Source: Myxococcaceae bacterium (GTDB taxonomy: Bacteria > Myxococcota > Myxococcia > Myxococcales > Myxococcaceae). Taken from it: a DNA stretch of 48,998 nucleotides. The position numbers and the translations under genes were made by a program. The stretch spans positions 1 to 48,998 of the forward strand of contig JALOQF010000016.1 in assembly GCA_025459425.1 (NCBI GenBank), given 5' to 3'. The notes beneath the pieces are model-generated. The model was not told the DNA's origin. It searched no databases and saw only the letters and a list, made by a program, of their open reading frames with translations. Position 1 is the stretch's first letter, and every line of letters starts with the position of its first letter. Positions 9,341-17,400 of this stretch are shown here, one piece after another.

Positions 9341-11248
9341 TCAGGGGTCCGGCGTGAAGCGGCGCAGGGAGAACGCAGGCGAGCGCACCAGCGCGCGGGC
9401 GACGTCCTTGAGGGAACCTTCGGCAGAGGCCTGCTGGAGCGCCGCCAGCGTGCACGCGTCGCCCTGGGTGGGCTGCTCACCGCGGCCGACGAAGGCGCGG
9501 AAGACGTTGCGCGCGTAGCAGGCGTGGAAGCGGTCGGACCGCGCCAGCGCCGCCGAGAACTCGACCCCGTTCGTCGACGTCGTCGGCCCCTCGCGGTGAA
9601 CGGTGGTGGTGGCGGTGAAGTCGACGCGCTCCCAGCGGGTGATGCCACCCATGCCGTCGTGAATCGGCTCCTGGCGGCGGTTGCGGCCGAAGGCGTCGTA
9701 CTGCTCGAGCGCGAACCCGAGCGGGTTGATGGCGAACTTGTGGCAGCCGTAGCAGGCGGTGCCCTGCATCTCGGTCTTCGCGGCCACCACGTTGCGCACC
9801 GTGGGAACGGCGGGAGGCATGTACCCCGCGGGCGGCGAGGTGTCGGCCGGTGGCTCCATCACGCCGCAGAGGTACTCGACCTGCAGGCGCGCCCCGCGGT
9901 GAATCGGGTTGGTGTCGGGGTAGCCCGACAGCAGGAACGCGCTGCGGGTGAAGAGGCCCGCGCGCTGGCCTTCGGGAATCGAGACGACCTGCGCGGGGTC
10001 GCCGCTCCACGGCCCGACGCCGTACACGCTCGCCACGGCCGCCGAGCGCGCGAAGCTGCGGTTCGTCGTCAGCACGTCGCGCATCGAGCCACGCGCCTCG
10101 TCGAAGGTGAAGTGCGTCATCATCGACACCTGCTCCTCGAAGGCGTCGAGGCGGAAGCGCGGCAGGTCGAGCGTCGACGGGAGCGGCGCGCTCAGGCCGT
10201 CGGGGTCCTGCAGCGCGAGCGCCGAAGCAGCCGATGGGTTGATGCCCGAGACGCGGTTGACCCGCAGCCACTGGCGGTAGAAGCCCTCGAAGTGAGCGCG
10301 GGCGCGTGACGTGGAGAGCAGGCGGTCGACCTGCTCGTCGACGGTATTGCCAGCGCCCACGAAGCCGGCGCGCGCGGCCGTGAAGAGGGCCTCGTCGGGC
10401 ATCGAGCCGGTGAGCGTGTACGACAGCCGTGACGCGAGCTCGAAGGGCGTCAGCCGGGTGACGTCCACGCGGCCCGACTCGGGGGCACCGGCGAGCTCGA
10501 GGCGGAAGACGAAGCCGGGCGAGAGCAGCAGCGCCGCGACGAGGCCGCGATAGCCGCCATAGGTCGCGTCATCGTAGGCCGCCCGGTAGAAGGAAACGTC
10601 TCCCGCCGCGACATCGAGGGGCCGACGCAGGGCGCGCTCTCCGAAGCCGAGGATGAACGAGTCGACGCACGCGCTCGCGGTGACGGTGCCACACGCCGAG
10701 GCCGAGCCGAAGGTGCGCACGAAGGTGCCCAGCCGCGTGGCGTCGGCCGCGAGCCAGGTGCCGATGGCGGTGGCCACGTCGAGCTGCGGCTCGATGAGGC
10801 GCGTGCTGATGCGCTGGTCCTGCGTGTCGTAGACGAGCTGACGGTCGGAGCTGCCGTCGTCGGGCATCGCGGCCAGCGCCTGCGCCACGTCACCCTGCGA
10901 GAGGAAGGCCTCGACGGAAGCTGCGGGGAGCGCGCGCGACAAGAGGTCACTCACCGTCGCGCGGTACTGCCGCTTGGTGAGCCGCAGCGCCGCCGATGCC
11001 GTTGGGACCGCACCCGGTTGGCAGTCGAAGATGGGCGGGAGTGGCTCAGTCGGGGTGGGCGTCACGGGTTCACCCGGCATCGTCGGGTTCCCCGGGCTCG
11101 TCGGGGTGCCCGGCTGCGACGGCATGGCGCCCGGCGCCGTCGGGCCGTCACCACGCTCGAAAGGCTGCGCTTCAAGGCCTCCGAGGATGCTGCCCGAACA
11201 GCCCGTCACGATGAGGAGGGTCGCCAACAGGCCAGAGCGCGCGTCCAT
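9341..11248 (-). CDS. DUF1592/DUF1588 lipoprotein with a CXXCH motif
   Basis: A 635-aa protein. The start at 11248 gives a lipoprotein signal (MDARSGLLATLLIVTGC), while a longer frame to 11311 would bury it. A Pro/Gly/Thr-rich linker (about residues 30-75) precedes DUF1592-type helical repeats (SRLSYTLTGSMPDEALF; FEGFYRQWL), then the DUF1588 block with C499-x-x-C502-H503 in CYGCHKFAINPLGFALE, and a final DUF1585-like part (FVGRGEQPTQ). The CXXCH could bind haem c, although in this family it may bind another metal. Partner of the DUF1552 protein encoded immediately downstream. The systems are frequent in polymer-degrading bacteria, but their reaction is unknown. Confidence 0.9.
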   Translation of the reverse strand: MDARSGLLATLLIVTGCSGSILGGLEAQPFERGDGPTAPGAMPSQPGTPTSPGNPTMPGEPVTPTPTEPLPPIFDCQPGAVPTASAALRLTKRQYRATVSDLLSRALPAASVEAFLSQGDVAQALAAMPDDGSSDRQLVYDTQDQRISTRLIEPQLDVATAIGTWLAADATRLGTFVRTFGSASACGTVTASACVDSFILGFGERALRRPLDVAAGDVSFYRAAYDDATYGGYRGLVAALLLSPGFVFRLELAGAPESGRVDVTRLTPFELASRLSYTLTGSMPDEALFTAARAGFVGAGNTVDEQVDRLLSTSRARAHFEGFYRQWLRVNRVSGINPSAASALALQDPDGLSAPLPSTLDLPRFRLDAFEEQVSMMTHFTFDEARGSMRDVLTTNRSFARSAAVASVYGVGPWSGDPAQVVSIPEGQRAGLFTRSAFLLSGYPDTNPIHRGARLQVEYLCGVMEPPADTSPPAGYMPPAVPTVRNVVAAKTEMQGTACYGCHKFAINPLGFALEQYDAFGRNRRQEPIHDGMGGITRWERVDFTATTTVHREGPTTSTNGVEFSAALARSDRFHACYARNVFRAFVGRGEQPTQGDACTLAALQQASAEGSLKDVARALVRSPAFSLRRFTPDP

Positions 11249-11577
11249 GCACAGGGTGTGAAACCCGAGCCTGCCTTCACGGCTCACGTCGCCAACCACC
11301 TGAATTCTCAAGACCCAACGCCGCTCACGGGGGCCGGCGGTCGACGCACCGTCGATCAGGAGTCAGCACCGAGTCGAACCATCCAGCTCGCGCGTGGCCC
11401 CTGAGCTTTCACCGACAGGTCGTCACGGACGCGCAGCCGTCGACGCATAGACGTGCCTCCGAGCCGCACCGCGTGCATCCGGCGCGCGTCGTCCTCACCG
11501 CCGTGGTTGTTGCCGACGAAGAGCGCGCAGCCGTCGACGAGACATGCTGCGGCAGGCCGTGGCATGAGCCCGTGGCG
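11249..11577. other. Divergent intergenic region, 329 bp
   Basis: Separates the DUF1592 operon from the ABHD18-like gene. It should hold promoters for both, but I cannot assign -35/-10 boxes with confidence. An in-frame extension of the hydrolase frame to 11473 exists but looks non-coding. Confidence 0.4.
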
Positions 11578-12501
11578 ATGCACTGGTTGGACTCGCTCTA
11601 TCTGTCGCTCACGCGGCGGCAGCCGCTCTTCGAGCAGGGCTGGGGTGACTTCGACCGTCCGCTCGCCGAGGTGCCGCGCTTCCTCACGCGCAGCCACGAG
11701 GCGCCGCTCGCGCTCGACTTCGTGCCCATCGGCCAGCGGGTCGAAGACGCGTCGGTGACGTCGCCGGCTCCGCACCTTCGCGACGAGACCCGCCGGCTCC
11801 ACGTGCGCCGCCTGCGAGCCCGCGGGCCGCTGCGGGCGCGGGTGGTGGTGCCTCCGTCCTGGGGCGACGAGGGCTTCGGGCTGCGCACGCGCCTGATGGA
11901 TGGGCTGCGCAGCGCCGGCGTCGAGGTGTGGTTGTTCGAGGGCGCCTACTTCGGCAGCCGGCGCGCGGCGGGACAGCGGGGCGTCGGCCTGCACACCGTC
12001 GGAGACTTTCTGCGGATGGGCCTCGCCAACGTCGTCGAGGCGCGCGCGCTCGTCGCGACGGCACAGCACCTCGAGCCCCAGGTCCCCGTCGCGCTGGCCG
12101 GCTACTCGATGGCGGGGCAGATGTCGGCGCACGCTGCGGCGTCCCTCGACGTGGAGCTGCCAGTGACGGTGATGGCGCCGCCCGACAACGCAGCCGTGGT
12201 GTTCTGTGATGGGCCGCTGGCGGCCAGCGTGAGGTGGGGCAGGCTTGGAGACGATGGCCACGAGCGCCTCCGCGCCGTGCTCGCGCGGCTCTCGGTGCGC
12301 TCCCAGCCGGTGCCGCGCTCGGCGCAACGCGTGGTGGTGGTGACGAAGCGCGATGGCATCGTTCCGCCCACTTCGATGCAGGACATCGCGCAGCACTGGG
12401 GCGTCGCTCCCACGCACGTGGACTCGGGGCACCTGGGGGCGTACGCGCTCCATGGCGGGGCGCTGCGCCGCGCGGTACTTCAGTCACTCGGTCTTCGTTG
12501 A
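11578..12501 (+). CDS. ABHD18-like (DUF2048) alpha/beta hydrolase
   Basis: A 307-aa protein starting MHWLDSLYLSLTRRQPLFEQGW, which resembles the N-terminus of the ABHD18/DUF2048 family. The nucleophile elbow is GYSMAG with Ser177; the acid is probably the Asp in VTKRDGIVPP, and the His is in DSGHLGAY near the end, completing an alpha/beta-hydrolase triad. No signal peptide, so likely cytoplasmic. I prefer the ATG at 11578 over an upstream ATG at 11473, because the extra 35 residues are Cys/Arg-rich and unlike the family. The substrate is unknown; a lipid or acyl ester is plausible. It converges on the LCCL gene with only 21 bp between the stops. Confidence 0.75.
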   Translation: MHWLDSLYLSLTRRQPLFEQGWGDFDRPLAEVPRFLTRSHEAPLALDFVPIGQRVEDASVTSPAPHLRDETRRLHVRRLRARGPLRARVVVPPSWGDEGFGLRTRLMDGLRSAGVEVWLFEGAYFGSRRAAGQRGVGLHTVGDFLRMGLANVVEARALVATAQHLEPQVPVALAGYSMAGQMSAHAAASLDVELPVTVMAPPDNAAVVFCDGPLAASVRWGRLGDDGHERLRAVLARLSVRSQPVPRSAQRVVVVTKRDGIVPPTSMQDIAQHWGVAPTHVDSGHLGAYALHGGALRRAVLQSLGLR

Positions 12502-12522
12502 CGGGCTCGACGGCTCCACCGC

Positions 12523-13491
12523 TCAGGGGACGACGAGGTAGCTCGCCGAGTAGCTCCCGTACGACGAGCTCGTGAGCCCGTTCTGCGTGGAGCCCACGTA
12601 CGACATCGCGCCCGGGAGCACCTCGATGGTGACGACGCCGCCATCGTTCGAGACAGCGCCCGCGTGCACACCCGCAGCGCAGATGGCGGAGTCAGCGGTG
12701 TAGAGCTGCGTGCCCCAGATGGTTCCGGGGCTCGAGCCAGCGAGCGGAGGGCAGGTGTAGGCGAAGCGCGCGCCGATGATGCCCGAGACGCCAGTCGCGC
12801 TGTCGTTCCAATCGATGAGCCCCTGCGACACCGGCGGAAGGCCGTTCCACAGCGAGCCACCGTCCCACGGTGGAGGCACCGTGGTTGGCGCACCCAGCAC
12901 GGCGTAGCTGCCCGAGTACGAGCCGTAGTCCTGCGTGGTGACGCCGTTGCGGAATGAGCCGACGTAGCTCGATAAGCCAGGTTGGATTTCGACGAAGACG
13001 TCTCCGCCCTGCGCGCGCGTGATGCGCCCGGCGTGCATGCCTGCCCAGCAGATGGGTGAATCATCGGTGTAGACGTTGGTGCCCCACACCGTGGGCTGTG
13101 GCGTCGCCGCGCCCAGCGCCGGACACTCGAAGCGATACACCTGTCCCGAGTTGCCTCGAAGCGAGAGTGACAGGACCGAGTCGCTGGGCGTGATGACGCC
13201 ACCGTCGAGGAAGGCGCCCGCGTCGATGGGCGCAAGGCCACCACCACTTCCGCCCGCCGTGCCGCCTGCGCTTCCACCAGCCGCGCCGCCGGCGCTTCCA
13301 CCTGCCGTGCCGCCGGCGCTTCCACCTGCAGCGCCGCCGGCGCTTCCACCTGCCGTGCCGCCGGCGCTTCCACCTGCAGCGCCACCACCGGCACTTCCGC
13401 CGTCACGCCCGGTGGGCGCTGGCCCTCCGCACCCGAACGAAAACACCGCGCCGCTCAGCACCAGCCACGACATCAACGTTGAACGAGTCAT
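12523..13491 (-). CDS. Lipoprotein with Gly/Ser/Ala repeat and two LCCL domains
   Basis: A 322-aa protein with a lipoprotein signal (MTRSTLMSWLVLSGAVFSFGC). A low-complexity segment of alternating AGGSAGGT and AGGSAGGA octads (about residues 30-85) follows, then two LCCL-type domains. Each has the diagnostic order WGTxxYTxDSxIC, HAG, a PG-containing strand, YVGSxxNG and YGSYxxSY (about residues 110-205 and 235-322). LCCL domains are extracellular modules known mostly from eukaryotic secreted proteins (Limulus factor C, cochlin, Lgl1) and bind lipids or polysaccharide in some of them. Start chosen for the signal peptide; the longer frame to 13545 would mask it. Likely outer-membrane or surface anchored. 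Confidence 0.82.
   Translation of the reverse strand: MTRSTLMSWLVLSGAVFSFGCGGPAPTGRDGGSAGGGAAGGSAGGTAGGSAGGAAGGSAGGTAGGSAGGAAGGSAGGTAGGSGGGLAPIDAGAFLDGGVITPSDSVLSLSLRGNSGQVYRFECPALGAATPQPTVWGTNVYTDDSPICWAGMHAGRITRAQGGDVFVEIQPGLSSYVGSFRNGVTTQDYGSYSGSYAVLGAPTTVPPPWDGGSLWNGLPPVSQGLIDWNDSATGVSGIIGARFAYTCPPLAGSSPGTIWGTQLYTADSAICAAGVHAGAVSNDGGVVTIEVLPGAMSYVGSTQNGLTSSSYGSYSASYLVVP
13250..13405 (-). repeat. 24-bp coding tandem repeat
   Basis: About six units of a 24-bp sequence of the type GCTTCCACCTGCCGTGCC (plus-strand reading) encode the alternating AGGSAGGT/AGGSAGGA octads of the LCCL lipoprotein. Alternate units differ at the same position, giving a 48-bp higher-order period. Such arrays change copy number easily and probably act as a flexible stalk. 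Confidence 0.8.
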
Positions 13492-13584
13492 GCCGGCATT
13501 GTGCCGACGCTCGGGCCGATGCCAAGTCACCAGCGTTGACGCCATGCGCGTGAAGGACTCGGAGCGTTCGTTCTCGGGCGCACG

Positions 13585-14184
13585 TCAAAAGCGCCCGACG
13601 AGGCCGGTCGGCGTCAGCGCGACGGCGGGCCCACTCGAGCTGCCTGGCACCGGGAGCAGGTGCGCGTCCGCGGCGGATCCGACGATCATCAGAATCGCCG
13701 CGCCCGTGAGCGGAACCCCCACGGCGCCGGTGACGAGCCCCGCGGTGCACAGGCCTGCGCGGCGCATCACGTCCGAGCAGCCGACGGCCGTGAGCGTGAT
13801 GGCGACGACCGACACCATCGCGCCCAGGGTGGTGAAGACGATGCCATTGATGAGGAGCCCGTCATTCTCTGGCTCGGGCACCAGCACCGCGCGGCGCGCG
13901 CTCACCACGTTGGCCGGCAGCCCTTCGAGCTCGATGACGTCGTCGTTCGACGCGGTGAGCACCAACCGGTCCGAGGCTCCAACGCGAATCGCGCAGGGCG
14001 CGGCGCACTGCTCGGTGCGGCCCGTGACCCGCCATGACGGCTGCGGCTCGTCGGGGAGCACGACGAGGTCGACAGAGCCCTCGGGCGGGAGCGGCTGTGA
14101 CGCGAACTCAGGTGGGAGGCTCGCGACCCGGCGAACGCACCCCGACCCCAGCACCAGCACCAACACACACGCGACGAGACGCAT
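13585..14184 (-). CDS. Putative lipoprotein with two membrane spans
   Basis: A 199-aa protein with a lipobox leader (MRLVACVLVLVLGSGC). The middle region (about residues 28-95) is a beta-rich domain with a PEGA-like ring (RVTGRTEQCAAPCAIRV), and two hydrophobic segments (about residues 112-135 and 147-170) follow. The start is decided by a GAGGGG ribosome site 9 nt before the ATG at 14184; an ATG at 14193 would overlap that site. Myxobacteria have many such PEGA/lipoprotein genes of unknown role. Same strand as the LCCL lipoprotein, 93 bp upstream of it. Confidence 0.65.
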   Translation of the reverse strand: MRLVACVLVLVLGSGCVRRVASLPPEFASQPLPPEGSVDLVVLPDEPQPSWRVTGRTEQCAAPCAIRVGASDRLVLTASNDDVIELEGLPANVVSARRAVLVPEPENDGLLINGIVFTTLGAMVSVVAITLTAVGCSDVMRRAGLCTAGLVTGAVGVPLTGAAILMIVGSAADAHLLPVPGSSSGPAVALTPTGLVGRF

Positions 14185-14422
14185 CGGCGCCATCCCCTCG
14201 CACCAGGCCCCGCCCGTCAACGCATCCCGCGCGGCGTGGGAGCGTAGACTGTCCCCCTCACTGCCTCCGCAATCGCTGCGAGCACCGCAGTCCCTGCTGA
14301 CCGCGCAGGCGACAGCACGCCCCCGACGACCGACCGCGGCCAGCGAATCCAGCCGGTTTCAGCCCCACGGTTTCTCGAACAACTCCGCGACGGTGGCGCA
14401 GCGATTGCTGCCGTTTCAGGCC

Positions 14423-17400
14423 ATGACCTTCGTGTCACGAAACGTCGTCTGCTGTGCGCTGGTCTCTGCCGTCGTCGTGGGGTGCGAGGGCCGCACGGCG
14501 AAGGAGCCCTCGGCTCGACAGTTCGGAGCCCTTCGTGACGCGCCCGAAGCGGTGGCGAGCCCCGACGCCGTGGCCGCTCACACCGCGTTCCGGCAGTGGG
14601 TCGACGCGTTCAAACAGGCCACGCCGGCGCGACAGGCCACGATGTTGAACGACGGCATCGCGCGGGCACAGGCACGTCACTCGGCGTTGGTGCCGCTGAT
14701 GTTGAGCGACCCCGAGCTGGCGCTCTCGATGGCCACCTCGATGGCCGAGCGCCACATGCTTCCGCCCGAGGTGCAGGCGCACGTCGAGCAGTGGCGCGAT
14801 GGACTCGGCATGCTGCACGTCATCGGCACGGTGGGTGACGAAACGGTGAGCCCCCGGCTGCCGACGGAGCACTTCGTCACCTTCGATGGGCGCGACACGG
14901 TGCTGCGCGCGGGCGTGTACGGGCGACGCGCGGGGCTCAAGACGCGTGAAGGCCTGCGGCTGCATGGCATCGAGCTCGACGGGGTGCTGGCGCTGCTCGA
15001 CCACCCGGTGCGCCGCCTGCGCCCGGAAGACGCGGTCTTCTTCGACTACGAGCCGGGCTCGCCCTGCCCCACCAGCCGCAAGGCCTCGACCGCCGCCGAG
15101 GTGCACCACGACGCGGAGCACGTCGTCGGCTACTGCTCTCCGATTCACGCCGACGAGCACGCCCAGGTGCTCCTCGAGCAGGAGCAGGCGGCCTTCGATG
15201 GAACCGCAGCCAGCGCCTGGACCGAGGGCCAGAAGACGGTGCTCTTCATGCGCGTCGACTTCTCGGACCGCGTGGGCGACCCCGTCTCGCAGTCGGCGGC
15301 GCAGACGCTCATCGACACCAACGTGAACAACTTCTTCGTCGCCAACAGCTTCAACAAGACGTCGCTGGTGGGCACGGTGACGCCGACGCTGCGCATGCCG
15401 CGCACGGTGGCCGAGTACCAGATGAACGGCGGCAACTACCTGCAGCTGCTCTCGGACGCGCGGGTGGTGGCCCGTGACGCCGGCTTCGACACCAACACGT
15501 ACAACCTCGACATCGTCGCGCACCCCGGCATCTTCTCGGGCTGGGCGGGGCGCGGGTACGTCGGCTGGAAGGGCACCTGGCTCAACGGCAACTTCAGCCA
15601 GGGCGTCACCGCGCACGAGCTCGGCCACAACTACGGCGTGCACCACGCGAACTTCTGGAACGCGGGCGACAGCATCATCGGCGCGGGCACGCTGCAGGAA
15701 TACGGCAACCCCTTCGACGTGATGGGCAACTCGAGCTCGTCGCACTTCAACGCGTGGTTCAAGCGCCTCTTCGACTGGACGGTGGGCGCGCAGGTGGCGA
15801 CCGTCACCACGAGCGGCACGTACCGGGTGCACCGGCTCGAGACGGCCACGCCCGACGGCGGCATGCAGGCGCTCAAGGTGCCGCGCAACGACTCGCAGAG
15901 CCGTGACTACTGGGTCGAGTTCCGCCAGAGCATCACCAACAACCCCTCGCTCATGAGCGGCGCGAGCCTCAACTTCGGCTTCCCCTTCATGTCGAGCCAG
16001 GGGAGCCACCTGCTCGACATGACGCCCGACGGCAACCGCGGCAACTCGCCGCTCGTCATCGGCCGCACCTTCTCGGACTGGCCGGCCAACATCCACTTCA
16101 CGCCGGTGGGCAAGAGCAGCAGTGCGCCCGAGTGGCTCGACGTCGTCGTCAACTTCGGGCCGTACCCGTCGAACCGCGCGCCCACCCTCACCGTGGCGGC
16201 GTCGCAGACGACGGTGGCCTCGAACACCACCGTCACCTTCACCGCCAGCGCGATGGACGCCGACGGCGACACGCTCGCCTACGCGTGGGACTTCGACGAC
16301 GGCACCTTCAGCATCAACAACCTGCCGACGCAGATGAAGCAGCTGTCGGGCAACCGGGTGTACTTCGTGCGCTGCACGGTGAGCGACATGAAGGGCGGCA
16401 CCGCCACCGCGGCCGTGGCCGTCACCGTCGGGACTCCGACGACGTTCGTGCTGTCGGGCGCGGTGACGCTGGGCGGCGCTCCGGTCGAGGGCGTGCGCAT
16501 CAACGACGGCACGCGCGCCACCTTCACGCTGTCTGACGGCACCTGGCGCCTCACCAACGTGCCGGCCGGGAGCTACACCGTCAACGCCTCGAAGTTCGGC
16601 CTCACCTTCACCCGCGGCTTCGCGGCGCCGCTCGCGGTGTCGGCCAACGCGACGGGCCTCGACTTCACCGCGGCGCCACGGCCGGGCTCGAACGTGCAGG
16701 GGCGCGTCACCGCCAACGGCGTGGGCGTCGCCAACGTCGTCGTCTCGGACGGCAGCCGCACCGCGACGACGAACGCGAACGGCGACTACACGCTGACGAA
16801 CGTGCCCGACGGCCGGTACACCGTGACGGCGACGTTGCCCGGCTGGCAGTTCGCGCTGGTGGGCGTGAGAAACCCCATCGAGGTGTACGGCGGCAACGTC
16901 ACCAACGTGAACTTCGCGGCGCAGGGGCAGTTCCTGTCCGGCACGCTGCCGAGCTCCATCATGACGGCGCCGGTGGTGACCGACGGCTACCGCACCGTCA
17001 CGGCGACGCGCGGGAACGCGACGCAGCCGTGGAACTACTTCCTCCAGGGCGTCCCGAACGGCAGCTGGAACCTCGTGGCCACCTCGCCGGGCGTGACGCT
17101 CGAGCCGGCGAACTTCACGAACCCCGTCGTCATCTCGGGAGCGGCGCGCAACAACCTCAACTTCCAGGTCGCCAACACCATGACGACGTTCCAGGTGTCG
17201 GGGACCGCGCGCACGGGCGGAACGCCGCTCCCGGGTGTGTCCGTGAGTGATGGCACGCGCAGCGCGACGACGGACTCGCAGGGGCGGTACGTCCTCACGG
17301 GCGTGCCGGCGGGCATGTACACGCTGACGGCGACGAGAGCCGGCTACACCTTCATGCCGGCGACGCGCGCGGTGACGGTGTCGACGGCCAACCTCACCGG

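Noticed and set aside
9740..9754. CXXCH in the DUF1592 protein as proof of a cytochrome c
   Set aside because: The motif is part of the DUF1588 family pattern and need not bind haem.
13250..13405. 24-bp repeats as a possible CRISPR array
   Set aside because: Units are contiguous without spacers and encode AGGSAGGT/AGGSAGGA octads in frame.
13076..14422. Upstream in-frame extension of the metalloprotease
   Set aside because: It is antisense to two lipoprotein genes, Pro/Ser-rich and would place the signal peptide internally.
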